From Blastomussa wellsi (lineage: Eukaryota; Cnidaria; Anthozoa; Scleractinia; Plerogyridae): a DNA stretch of 64,000 bases. The stretch is taken from assembly GCA_947652115.1 (NCBI GenBank), contig OX393561.1, positions 42,152,426 to 42,216,425 on the forward strand. Direction: 5' to 3'. The translations under genes and the position numbers were made by a program. This document shows positions 11,301 to 20,500 of this stretch, piece after piece. The notes beneath the pieces were generated by a model. It searched no databases, was not told the DNA's origin, and saw only the letters and a program-made list of their open reading frames with translations. Within the stretch, counting starts at the first letter, position 1; every line of letters starts with the position of its first letter.

Positions 11301-12415
11301 ACAAGGTGGGGGTCAGAGGGAGTGGGCGGGAGCTGCAGCCACCAGTTTAGTAAATTGTCCATATTTTGGGGGTGTATCGGTTTAATACTAATTTTTTTGG
11401 AAATTGTGTAATCTTTTTGGGCAGGGAGGTTACAGCCCCCAAGTCTGAAGGTGCCCATACGCCTATACACAATGACAGGAAGTACTTAAGGTCATTCCCC
11501 TGTATTGCATTGCGCATCCTTACTGCGCACGATTTATTGCGTCATCAGCGCACGCACCTAAAGAAAACTGCGGCGTTTTATTTACGGCTTTGCTCGTGAA
11601 GGAGGTAAATCGTCGTTTTCTCGTAAACGAGTATGGTGACCTATATTTTTTTACCCTTTTTCTGAGACTAGCAATCACTTTCTTCCTATAACAGGAATAT
11701 AAACAAATTCTCATTGCAGAAAAATATATAATCGACGGAAACGTGAACTTATTGAACAGATGTTGTGGTCTCGAGATCACTGCCTACAAGAAACAAGTTT
11801 AATCAAGGTCGACTGGAAATGCGTGCTTTTATAATGAAACATATATTAAATTGTTCCTCGAAGGCGATACAGTATATCTATAGTTTTTTCCCTTGTTTTG
11901 CTTTCTCCCTATTTTTTTCCTCTCCCAGAAGACGTGACTTAAGCTAGTAAAATGAAAACATTTCTTTAGCTGATATTTTAACGAATTATGGGGTATTTTC
12001 AAGGTGCTCCTGCTCCTAAACGAATATGGGGACCCCTCTTTTAAATTACAAAATTTAAATTCCCTTACGATGAACAACAAATGGGCAAAGTTTGAATGAA
12101 AATCTATTGTCAGTTCTATTTCAGGGGAATGACCTTAAAGACAGAAAGTCTGTAGGGAGGCAGTTTTTTTTTTGTTTCCCTCACATTAATCATATTTGAC
12201 ATACTAAAACAGATCTGTCCAAGTGCAGTCGGAATCTTAACTCAGTTATAAGGTACCGACCCGGATTCTGGCAACTTATGAAGATGGCTTGGATCCAGTA
12301 CCTGGCGATTCTATTTATGTTCCTCTTTCTGTTTGATAGAGTCAAAAGATTTGTGTTTGAAAACCAAGTTGTGACAACGGTGCCCATGATGTTGGAAAAA
12401 GAACACCAAGAGTAA
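2345..12415 (+). CDS. TMEM231: TMEM231, ciliary transition-zone membrane protein (7 exons, 309 aa)
   Basis: Exons: 2345-2483, 2563-2729, 3252-3380, 9652-9795, 10347-10428, 10929-11034 and 12253-12415 (stop 12413-12415). All joins keep frame and sum to 930 nt, 309 aa, close to the 316 aa of human TMEM231. Diagnostic matches include HGFWLK across exons 1/2, LHFNIEIPL and [12 protein letters not shown] in exon 3, RNVTT across exons 5/6, YRPGFW at the exon 6/7 join and [10 protein letters not shown] near the end. There are two membrane segments, about residues 22-44 and 265-288, with a large extracytosolic domain between them. TMEM231 belongs to the B9/MKS complex, which gates protein entry into cilia. 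Intron 3 (6.3 kb) is swollen by a retrotransposon in antisense. A polyadenylation signal follows 108 bp after the stop. Confidence 0.95.
3093..3183. mobile_element. Palindromic MITE, family CAACCTC-TTCCAGGG
   Basis: Near-perfect hairpin in TMEM231 intron 2: arms tcaacctcacttccagggtc and gaccctggaaatgaggttg, with a pyrimidine-rich centre. A second copy lies at 12902-12983, which shows this is a dispersed family. Confidence 0.6.
3545..3727 (+). repeat. 91-bp tandem duplication ending in C-rich tract
   Basis: A block starting cttttgtttttttgtgacaa and ending in a (CA)CCCCC tract occurs twice with a 91-bp period. The two copies differ at only a few bases (gtgccaac/gtaccgac), so the duplication is recent. 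It lies in TMEM231 intron 3, upstream of the retrotransposon. Confidence 0.7.
3912..4025 (-). repeat. B2 split direct repeat, 3' end of element
   Basis: 114-bp block forming the outer left end of the element. It is separated from A2 by an 85-bp spacer (4026-4111) found only once. Confidence 0.88.
4112..4469 (-). repeat. A2 split direct repeat
   Basis: Second copy of the 358-bp A repeat, lying between B1 and the spacer before B2. Identity with A1 suggests a young insertion or recent template use. Confidence 0.9.
4470..4583 (-). repeat. B1 split direct repeat
   Basis: 114-bp block directly after A2 on the plus strand, identical to B2 (offset 558). Confidence 0.88.
4836..5873 (-). CDS. Tyrosine recombinase of the retrotransposon (345 aa)
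   Basis: The intact frame encodes a phage-integrase-like tyrosine recombinase that would insert the circular DNA copy of the element. An N-terminal SAM-like core-binding part (about residues 28-125, [15 protein letters not shown]) precedes the catalytic domain. Catalytic residues are visible: Arg in FGFLRSAEF, the HxxR box in SHSFRIGAA, and the C-terminal Tyr in AYQLYIRTP. The length is normal for these elements. Its start overlaps the end of the RT-RNase H frame by 94 bp in another frame, so it may be made by reinitiation, frameshift or separate splicing. It is followed by the B1-A2-B2 repeats. Confidence 0.93.
   Translation of the reverse strand: MAGIPPPGPGGPAGPLSYSSDSVGQLNTSLLEDRCRHFLVQGLAPSTRKSYASGQRKFYDFCLHAGRLHQNGSPCPAEEWTLCLFVSFLADSIQHSSIKVYLSAVRSLHIEQGFPDPLINCLRLQRVLRGIKRSQGSPAAQRLPVTDSILFVIHQALDLSSFDHCMFWAACTLGYFGFLRSAEFTVPNLASFSPEYHLSVSDVAVDSHTSPSCLRIWIKASKTDPFRKGCFVHIGLGRSPLCAVQAMLSYLSRRGEVPGPLFVLKSGQPLSRAVLTNWLRQILSTAGISGNFSSHSFRIGAATVAARNGVPDHLIQALGRWTSNAYQLYIRTPSEALAGLSNRLA
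5780..7398 (-). CDS. Reverse transcriptase-RNase H region of the retrotransposon
   Basis: The frame is open from 7441 to the stop at 5780. Family-typical sequence ([14 protein letters not shown]) lies upstream of the first Met at 7165, so that Met is not the true start. RT motifs are clear: [29 protein letters not shown] and the active site LHYLDDF (YLDD). RNase H follows with acidic residues in TSDAAG, YKELFP, RSDNQAV and VADAISR. I choose 7398 as the 5' border because a strong acceptor (pyrimidine tract then CTCTAG) sits there. Joined to the Gag donor at 7756/7757 it gives one 967-aa Gag-RT-RH reading frame. No protease or methyltransferase is seen. Confidence 0.9.
7399..7756 (-). other. 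Predicted spliceosomal intron between gag and RT
   Basis: This AT-rich stretch separates the end of gag from the RT frame and has no coding signal. On the minus strand it starts with GTGAGAG and ends with a 25-base pyrimidine-rich tract and TAG. Splicing would join phase 1 (C) to CT, remove the gag stop and fuse Gag with RT-RH in frame. The prediction rests on splice-site appearance and exact phase match only. Confidence 0.5.
7746..9041 (-). CDS. Gag-like protein of the retrotransposon (431 aa)
   Basis: The frame opens at Met 9170 within the A1 repeat, but the Met at 9041 has a better context (GCCATGG) and gives a protein beginning MALDGVS, so I use it. The protein is rich in Ser, Ala and Pro in its first half. 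It ends with a cysteine/histidine cluster ([20 protein letters not shown], then [13 protein letters not shown]) of the CCCH plus CCHC-like type found at the end of DIRS/Ngaro Gag proteins, followed by a Ser/Arg-rich tail. It probably binds element RNA. The stop at 7746 lies just inside the predicted intron, so unspliced RNA gives Gag alone. Confidence 0.8.
   Translation of the reverse strand: MALDGVSTRQTNNSLSASVFEPSSSGPTPPSSSLAVSTAANAMSSSLSVSTPIDPTFVAAVANAVRAALAAENSLPSPSSSLQVSQSLPAASLPAMVNVPSTFGGVPTCTGLDHRASAFLASGNPGIYSSPSIVPVPSQGRPAFSVPYFVSTFATPRSAIPSPAITMHVSALPSLPTCPVVSTPGVLPSFQQEFVLPPGFPPVPAKLVSQIIAGKYVDLDDLLPANLSEAEKEPESRAYFDGHLLVTPAAKKNRRKVEDIAAWSETFTIYCLILTSYFPHRWKDLTTYKLLILRTHRHFSGRAWRSYDIAFRQYAAASKLVDWSSMNSELFNFHTAGTSVRPGSGGSASDSLEASGTPASQVICRSRNRGRCSSQYSHCRFAHRCSICAGSHRFVECSLRTESSSSTDRRRKSKSPPATSSSSSKASRRER
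9091..9448 (-). repeat. A1 split direct repeat
   Basis: The 358-bp 5' repeat of the element (coding orientation) is identical as far as I can see to A2 at 4112-4469, offset 4979. It contains internal degenerate subrepeats (ctgcgtgtaRgggwcac three times; agcttgggc..gcccgcg). It probably holds the promoter, since transcription must start in or before it. Confidence 0.9.
9989..10237. mobile_element. MITE with CAGTGAAACCCAGAAAACC ends, TMEM231 intron 4
   Basis: Terminal inverted repeats cagtgaaacccagaaaacca and its partner ggttttctgggttacgg, extended by inverted subterminal tatttctggaat/attatttcagaaata and caaccaatcagatg/catcttgcgtctgattg. About 250 bp, non-coding. Confidence 0.6.
10487..10645. 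mobile_element. Palindromic MITE, TMEM231 intron 5
   Basis: Long inverted arms: tccaataggccactttcgat..attcaacttggtagcgagg and cctcactatcaagctgaatt..ataccgaaagtggcttattg. The centre is A- and T-rich. Non-coding. Confidence 0.6.
10712..10765 (-). repeat. Diverged SINE fragment
   Basis: aatttgttggtaaccattat..gagagaggtgctgtgaag resembles the middle of SINE copy 1 (aatttgttggtacatagcca..gaagagaggtactgtgaaag) in the same orientation. Short and uncertain. Confidence 0.3.
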
Positions 12416-12522
12416 TGCTTGTTTGAACACTGAATTGATGATATGTTGTACAAAGTTTTTTGCATTGGAGGACGTCCTTTGGTTGGTTGGAGTTTTATGA
12501 TGTTAATATAAGCAGAGTAAAT

Positions 12523-12528
12523 AATAAA
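12523..12528 (+). terminator. Polyadenylation signal AATAAA, TMEM231
   Basis: AATAAA lies about 110 bp after the TMEM231 stop codon, the first such hexamer downstream on this strand. It is a plausible 3' end signal for that gene. Confidence 0.5.
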
Positions 12529-12901
12529 AGAATTTTACAAAGCAAGTGAAGAAAAGGACAATTGTTGCACTGTCCAGATGATGACAAAAAATTCAAACAA
12601 GGCCTAAGAGACCTCAAAGTTTGTGTGACGGATACTGAAGAATATCGCATAAGGTGTATGTCACGCAATCTTGCGGATGGTTCGCTTTGGTAGTGGTCTG
12701 CACTTGGTAAATGGAAAAAAAGTAGCACTTGGTAATGTGCAAAGACTGCGGAACATTTTTGAAGCTCCAGGGAATTCATCACCAAGCAATAGAGATGCTG
12801 CATGGCCTCTTCATCAGAGTGAACTTCTGTGGATCAAATCTCGTTTCCCACCTCGCTTTTAGAACACTGAGGGATTGAAATGAGTAGGGAATGACAAACA
12901 T

Positions 12902-12983
12902 CAACCTCGTTCCCAGGGTCCTCTCCTTCCCGTCCCCTGCTCTCGCTCCAGGGGGTGAGAGAGAGCCTGGGAACAAGGTTGGA
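12902..12983. mobile_element. Palindromic MITE, family CAACCTC-TTCCAGGG, second copy
   Basis: Arms caacctcgttcccagggtcc and gagcctgggaacaaggttg. Same ends as the element at 3093-3183. Confidence 0.6.
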
Positions 12984-13972
12984 CAAACGTCTGTTTCTGA
13001 CTGAACCCATGTAATACAGGTGTCACACCTGCGAAGCCCAAGGAGGACACGTTATGTTGCTAGGCAACCTCTTACTGTAGTTATAACTACCAGTCAACAC
13101 AACTTTTTATTCCATAGGACAGCGAAAGGTTTCAATGCATGTGCAAAATATGTGATTCCCTATGTACGTGTATGTTGTCATGCCTACACTGTTCACGTAC
13201 AAGAACCAAAGTACAACCTATATAGCTGAGGGGGTGACAACTCTAATAAACACTCAGCGAATGCTGAGAAGACGGGAGACAGTCTGGCAAAATACCATCT
13301 AATATAAATTTAACGACGTTATAACCTAAAAATGACGAGCATGTTAAAATCATTTTTTTTTTCGAGTGAATTTAAACAAAACCCCCGAGTTTCCGTTATG
13401 AGCTTCATCGCTATATGGCAGTGAAGTAGCATTATAGTTGAATTGACCTCCATCTAGGGCCACCTGAAAATACTAGATGACATGCATCCCCTGTGAAGTT
13501 CATTTACTTGAACGTAAAGAGCAAAATGATACTACGTTTAAGATGTATATATGTACAGAACCTTTCAAGGGTTAACGTCCAACTCTGATGTACAACCACG
13601 AAGAACGATATGACGCGATCCAATCACTTTTTTCTCTCCAACATCCATAACCATCTATTATGGCACACCTCTCTAAAGGGGAGTGCCTTGTTCAGGTTAA
13701 AATAAGTCAATTTACTTGCTATATGTGAGAATTAGTAATATTGGAGCCGGTTCAGTACGAACCATAAGAAACCATTCAACATCGTAGGCAATGAGCGGCG
13801 GATTCCACAACTGACAGTACATGAGCTACCGATTTTAACTTATTCGTTCGTATAGCTGCTCTTGTGGCACTTGTTTTTAATTTGTAATAAGTACTAGGTT
13901 AATAAAGAGAACATCCATTTCAGGAGACATCGTTATGTTGTGAGCAAACGAACCTGCTATTGAAACCATTAA

Positions 13973-14101
13973 ATGCGAACAGGCTCCCCAGCGAGCCGAG
14001 CGTGGAAGTGGGAGATCTCAGATCACGCTCGCAAATTCGGCTTCCTTCGTTCGCCGAAATTTTCCCCAAATTTCGCCCCACTGGAGAGCCTGTTCGCAGG
14101 A
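13973..14101. mobile_element. MITE with GCGAACAGGCTC ends
   Basis: Left end gcgaacaggctccccagcg and right end cactggagagcctgttcgc are inverted over about 18 bp. The body carries a GC-rich palindromic tract. Non-coding. Confidence 0.55.
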
Positions 14102-14705
14102 TATTAACGCCCTAAATTGAAACTCAAACTAAACAAATAGTTGTTCAAGAAATCAAATTTTACGCACTTGACACATTTTATTTTGTTATAAGTGAAAAAA
14201 GAAACACGTGCCAATTTTACCCTTTACAAGATCTTATTGTTGAATAACAAGAAAAAAAACCGGCCTTTATACGCGAAAGGTCTAGGTTAACAGCATTGAA
14301 CAAGACCAGCGTTGAAAGTCTGTTTTGTCACGCTTTGCTGTATACATAAAGTAAAGCTTGCTAGAAAATTAAACTTGGTTATACTCTTTTGTGGAAATTT
14401 GCGTTTTATAGCGTTCCGACGAAATTAAGGCCTCCGGAAATGCTGGAGTATTCAAATAGGACAAGAATAAGGTTATAATAATACGTTAAACCAAAATAGC
14501 TTTCCAGATCAACTATCGACATGAAGCGACTAGGGCTGAGTAATCAGATGGTATGCTAGCTTATCTCCCAATTCAAACTGAACCGGGCAGCTGATTTGCA
14601 GCCCAACCTAAACAACTATATGTTATCACGCATTTTATCAAGAAATTTTAAAGGAGGAAAGCCCGAAAGTAGAATAGTTTCCACTTAAACGAAGACATTG
14701 GGGAC

Positions 14706-14872
14706 CTTCAGATTGGAGTGCGAGTACGAGATTGAGTACGAGTAGGACTTTTCTTAGTGCTTGTGCTTATCACATTTCACGCCAATCTCGCACCGACGCA
14801 ACAGCGAGGAGAGAGCTCCAGAAAAGAAACTGGATTGATACTCGTACTCAATCTCGTCATGACTCGTCAGAC
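14706..14872. mobile_element. Foldback element with GAGTACGAGATTGAGTACGAG arms
   Basis: gagtacgagattgagtacga on the left is answered by tcgtactcaatctcgt on the right, and ccaatctcgcaccg with gattggagtgcgag in between. About 165 bp. Confidence 0.5.
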
Positions 14873-15891
14873 TTGAAAATAACTTGATTTCAATTTTTTT
14901 AAGATGCTTTGTTCGTGCCGGCGTTCTTTCATCCTGTTCCTATATATGACTCTCCTATGACCCCTCTATAAGTTGTTTTATTGAATAAGGAAAGGGTACA
15001 CTAAATACCGTTGAAGTTCTAACGTGACACTCTGCAAACAACAGGTGCTTAGTTGGCAGGTGGCTCTTAACAAGCGCGATAGCCTTTTGGGCGTTTTGTG
15101 TTTGAAAGAAAAAAATCGTCATAAATCCAAACTATAACAAATAATGTTTATTTTTACGAAACGTTTTCTGTCGTGTATCGTTGATGCGTAATTGTAACAA
15201 AAAGTTCGGCTTCATTCTTGACGGCTTCTCAATTTCTAATTTACCATCGATAAAATTCCGGCAATAATCTGACTTGTTTCGGTGTTTAATTCATTTCTTG
15301 TGAATTAAAGCTGTGTTTCGCTTTTGACCTGCGTAAACGTTGTATTGTCTTATCAATAGCGAGAAACCAAATATTGATGCCTTAGAAGGGTGCGGTTCAG
15401 AAAGGTTTCGCGTGGACGACCATTTATGAGATCATGAGTGATTCCTCATTTTGGCGCATCGAGGCTGGGTGCGGCTTGCGTTGTTTGTTATTTTCACCCT
15501 ACTTCCGCAAACAAAGAGCTTTATTTTGTTTTATCTTCAGTATATTATTTTATTTTCACTTGCAAGGAGGAGTTTAGCCGCGCCTGTAAGCACCCTTTGG
15601 AAAGCCTTTTCGATCGAAAGAAAACTCGAAGCCCCTCAAGTGCGAACTTGGTAAGGCGAAACCAAGAAAGCCAGTCTGAAATAACTCAGCTCGCAAAAAC
15701 CTCGTCTATTTTAAATACTTGGAACAAAATCAAGAAGAATCACAGCTGGAAATCAAGAATTTTTCGCTGGGTATTTGCTTTTCCTAGTGGTATACGCCGA
15801 TCTTGGAATGAATATTTGCTTGTAGACTCGGTGGATCGCCTTATCTGGACGTTTACAAAGGCCAATACAGAACACAGAGAACACACGAGAT

Positions 15892-17527
15892 ATGCCTGGT
15901 TATGAAGTTAAGTTCGCCGGTCCTCTGGACAAAGCCTTCGAGTGTCCCATTTGTCTCATAGCTCTTCGAGACCCAGTTCAAATAACACCTTGTGGGCATC
16001 GCATGTGCAGCACTTGTTTGCAGCCGATTTTAAGGTAATTCAGTAAAGTCGTCCCAATATCGAAATATTAATTCTCCTAACTCGTTGCCCTACATTTCTT
16101 TCACTGCTGGTTCTGAGAATTTGACATATATTAAGTCAAAAATGTAAAACGGATACGAAATGTGTCATCTGGCGCGGTGTGGTAATTCCTAGCTATCAGC
16201 TCTTAGTTCCAAAATCGAAACAACGTAGAAGCAAATTGTAAATTAGCCTTTTCTTCCCCCTCTCTCTCACTTATGAATGTTTATCTTCTAAAAAGCCAAA
16301 AATACTTTTGTAGATAGATATAAAACGTTTATCAAAGTTTACCCCAATAAGAACAGATCTATCGCTGCTTGTTTTTATTTTTTTTTAAATGTAGAAACAA
16401 GAGGCCGCGTTGTCCACTCGATAACTTGAATTTTGATCCAGTGAAGGTGAGAAAAGCTTTATAATTATTCCGTAGTTTAATCGAAATATTAGAGTGCTTT
16501 TCACTTGACTTTGTTTGTTAGTTTGATTTCTTTTTTCATTATTACAATTAGTGATTGGTTTGATTGGTTAATAAAACTCCTGCCAATTTCCCAGCTCCCA
16601 GCGTTTAATTCGGCATGCGCTTGGCGTCGGCGATATGTGTTTGTTGTGAGTTTTGATTGGTTGATTGACTATTTGATTGATTGATTGGTTGGTTGATTGA
16701 CTGATTGCAAATACTGCAGAATAAGGCTGCAAAAGTTATCCTACATCTGCCCAGCTATTCTTCCTCGTAATTAAAGACACTTGGTTGGCCAACCTTAAAC
16801 CAACGGCGCTTTGCACCGCTGAAATGGTAACATGTAAGTTCTTTGGCCCTTAAATTATTCCTCATTTTTCATAGGGCCTTGGATAGGCCGTCAAAAATTG
16901 CAAAGCCGACTGTATTGCAAGTCGTCTTGCGGGGTATTGGGAAAAGTTTTCAATCAGCAATAACCGCGCCTCGGATGAACCTCACTGGTTACGGTAATGC
17001 CACTGCGCAAAGCTGACATGGAGTTACATGGATAGAGCTTTTACGAAAGGCTTCGTTATCCTTCCATGTGGTACAATAATCCCCTCTACTGATAATGAGC
17101 ATGTCTACAACAATTTTGGCTTTCCACGACGACTTGCGTAAACGTGTACGCAAGTTTTCCGTACATCGTCTCTAATTTTATTTACGCACGTAAAAAATTA
17201 CGCGACAGTGGAAATCCACCTTTAGACTCGGAAAAATTATATTAACCGGTTCTGCGAGAAACATGCATGAATGTAGGCGATGTTTTCGTTTCAAAAGTGT
17301 TTTAGGTACACCAACTTTCAACAAACCAACTTTAATCTTCAAAATCGTCTACGCCTACCACAATTGTGTTCTATGGTATATGAGCTAATATACGATGGCC
17401 TTTAAACCAAAACTCAGCGATTGGAGTTAACAATATGTGACGTCACCGTAGGAATCTATAGGAAATATTGTAGGAATCCACCTCCATATATGGCGCTCGG
17501 AGAAATCATGCGTTATGTAATAGTTAG

Positions 17528-17562
<35 letters not shown>

Positions 17563-20500
17563 CAATCAGCTGAAAACCTGCACACAATCTTCTGCCTTGG
17601 TTGGCTCATAGAGTGGCTTGAATATATATGTTCTTTGATTAGCCAGAGTTATGACTTTTACATTCAGCTTCCACCCAGTGGGTTCAATGAACCTTTCTAA
17701 TAGTAGAAAATGACTTACACTTTTGGCATTACGGATAGATCATATCGTACGCACCGGCACAACCAGTAGCTGAGGGTGGTCATGTAATGACAGCACTTAA
17801 TAAAAAACTGGGTTATCTTTATTAACAGTCGATCTTTCTGATTTCAGGTTTTCTCAGACAATGGTTGCCACAGACAAATACTTAACTTACAAGTGTTGTG
17901 TTCAAACCTGCAGAGAGGCTGTGATTGGACTGGGTCGCTTACTGAGATAGAGGTGAGCCTCTTCACATCATTGTACAAGAGTTTACATGGGCGTAGGGGG
18001 GGGGGGGGGGGGAGGGGGGTCACACCCAGTGCACTCACCAAATTGTCATGTCGACATCCACAATGTGTTTTACGTAGCTTGTTTACTTACTCACAAAGGG
18101 GGATGGGGGGTCATGGGTACCTCAGTACTCCTCCCTCGGCCCTTGGTTTACCCACGCGTAACTAAATTTGTCTTGCTGGTTATTTTTATCATTGACTCCT
18201 CGCCACAAAAGGTCTCAAGAAAAAATAAAAGTTTCTTTATTTTGCCTTTAATTACTTAGCGTCACCAAGATGTCTGTAGCTACGCTGAGGTATCATGTCC
18301 GAAGCGTTGTGGAGTGTCATTGGAAAGAAGGAGGGTAACGGATCATTCATTGGAGTGTGTCAACAGGCTGACACCATGTACTCACTGCGGCCATCAAGTG
18401 GTCTTCAATCACATGAGTGTAAGTGCAGTATTTTTTACAATAGCTACAGCGTGATGTGCTTTGCTGAGCTCGAAGATTGGTTCAAGAAACCTTTGTATCG
18501 AACTCCGGCATACCAATCCAAGTGTTTACATGCAAGTCTAAAGTCGTCGGTAGTGATTTTCAGCCCTTGATTAATTGGCACCGGTTACACATGTCTATAT
18601 GACTTTGCTTGATGTGTCTTACTTTTGATTGGTCTATAGCAAAATGTTTGAGTGATAGGCTTTATAATATATTGAGGTTTTCTTTGAAGGCGATGATAAG
18701 AAAGCTTTGCACTCTACTTTACCTGTGACAATATTTTACATATTTGACCTTATTTGCGTTGCAGTTACACCTTCAAACCTGTGCCTCGTTCCCAGTGTCC
18801 TGTCCTGCTAACTGTGGTGTGACCGATCTCACCAAGGAACAGGTTTGTAGCCATACTGTTGGTGGATATTTCTCCAAAGATTTCAATCAAGTGGCAATTC
18901 GTTGACCTATTAGAGTGGCATGATCATGTCCCTATTGTTCATTTTTCTTGCTTTGTAGATCCAAGAGTTCAATGGGTTTGGTGACCATGCCGTGTGATTT
19001 TAACTTGTGTTATTCGATCACTCACTCACTCACTCACTCACTCACTCACTCACTCAATCTGAACCGAAATTTTTATAAAATGCCAACGAAAATGCATAAA
19101 CCACCCCTTAATGTTTTTTTATGTTTAGAATCTACTTTTCAATCATTTCAAAACATTTATTATACATTAATTATTAAAGGTAATTGTTTTGTATGCTCCG
19201 TTGTTTTCAGCAGCAGTGCCTTATGGCAACAATTGAAAGCATAAACGTTGGGGTTATTTATTTGCTCTATCTTTGTTGCTAGTGTTAACGCACCTGTAAC
19301 CTGTCAGTGTCACTGTTTGAGTGCTTTTAACCCATTACAGGGAATAAATCTCACTTTCGTTACACCTTTAAAAATCGTCTGTTTGTTTCGCTCCCAACCC
19401 CGCGGGGGTACTCCCTTATATGCGATATCTGGGAAGGTGCCGCTGGATAGGGTATGGTTTTAACTCCTCAGTCCTGAACAGGGTATATAATGTCAAGCGG
19501 GTCTGTCCTAAACAGGGTATATAATGTCAAGCGGGTCTGTCCTAAACAGGGTATATAATGTCAAGCGGGTCTGTCCTTAACAGGGTATATAATGTCAAGC
19601 GGGTCTGTCCTAAACAGGGTATTGAGTCGTCCAAGACAGGGTATGGCTTTTCTCGGGACTAGATATTAGCGCTATAGTATAAAAAACGTTTCCCTTTGTC
19701 CTAAACAGGGTAGGGGTTTGACGTCATTTTTGTCCTAAACAGGTCAGAGTTTCAATCCTCCAGCGGCAGCCCTATACCCAAACAAAGGTTAAGTTCCCCC
19801 CTCCTCCCCCCTCCGCTGGGGGGAAGGCGTGTATTGCCTCACATATTTCCTTGAATCAGAGGAGTTTGTTCGACGGGTTAAGTGAAATCACTCCAATGTT
19901 GTTGTTGTTGTTCTTGTTGTATACTGCAATTAATAACGCACCTTTGATGTATACTGTTAGTTTCTCTTGTGTATCTACCTCAATTGCTTTTTAGGTCTGT
20001 GCGTGACTGTACTGTGTTGTTTTGTACGTTACCTTGTGGTGGGACGTCCCAAGACAGACTGTACAGATAACAGAACAGAGAACCTTACAGACATCAGCAA
20101 CAGATATGACAACTAATATGATCAAGAGTTTTTAATAAAAGATACCCAGGAGTACATAAGCTGTCTAAGCTACTTACATCAGACCAAATAAGGCTTGGTT
20201 TACAGAAAGGGCTTTAAGCAGGTCTTGCCAGCATCAGACATACAGGACTAATGGAGCTAATTAAACAACTTGTAGGTCCTCCACAGACTCGGTAGACATT
20301 TAGTTGACGATAGCCATTTGCCATTTGTAACTATTTGTTATCCACAACTAAATGTCATCGGCAACGACTAAAACAACGTACTGTATAAGGCGAGTTGTTG
20401 ACATGTGAATGCTAGAATGTTAGCTGCATATCGACAACTACGCAGTTTCCCCATAGGAAAAGAGAAACTGCTTAGCTGTTGGCAAGACAACTACGCTAAT

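Larger units (their letters stand above)
12984..15891. other. Intergenic region between TMEM231 and the TRAF gene
   Basis: I find no convincing exon here. Two foldback elements lie inside (13973-14101 and 14706-14872). Short open frames, including one of 155 aa at 15438-15905 that overlaps the TRAF start in another frame, look like chance or 5'UTR. The last few hundred bases should hold the TRAF promoter and 5'UTR. Confidence 0.5.

Noticed and set aside
15438..15905. 155-aa plus-strand frame before the TRAF start
   Set aside because: It overlaps the TRAF start in another frame, has no recognisable features and is best explained as 5'UTR.
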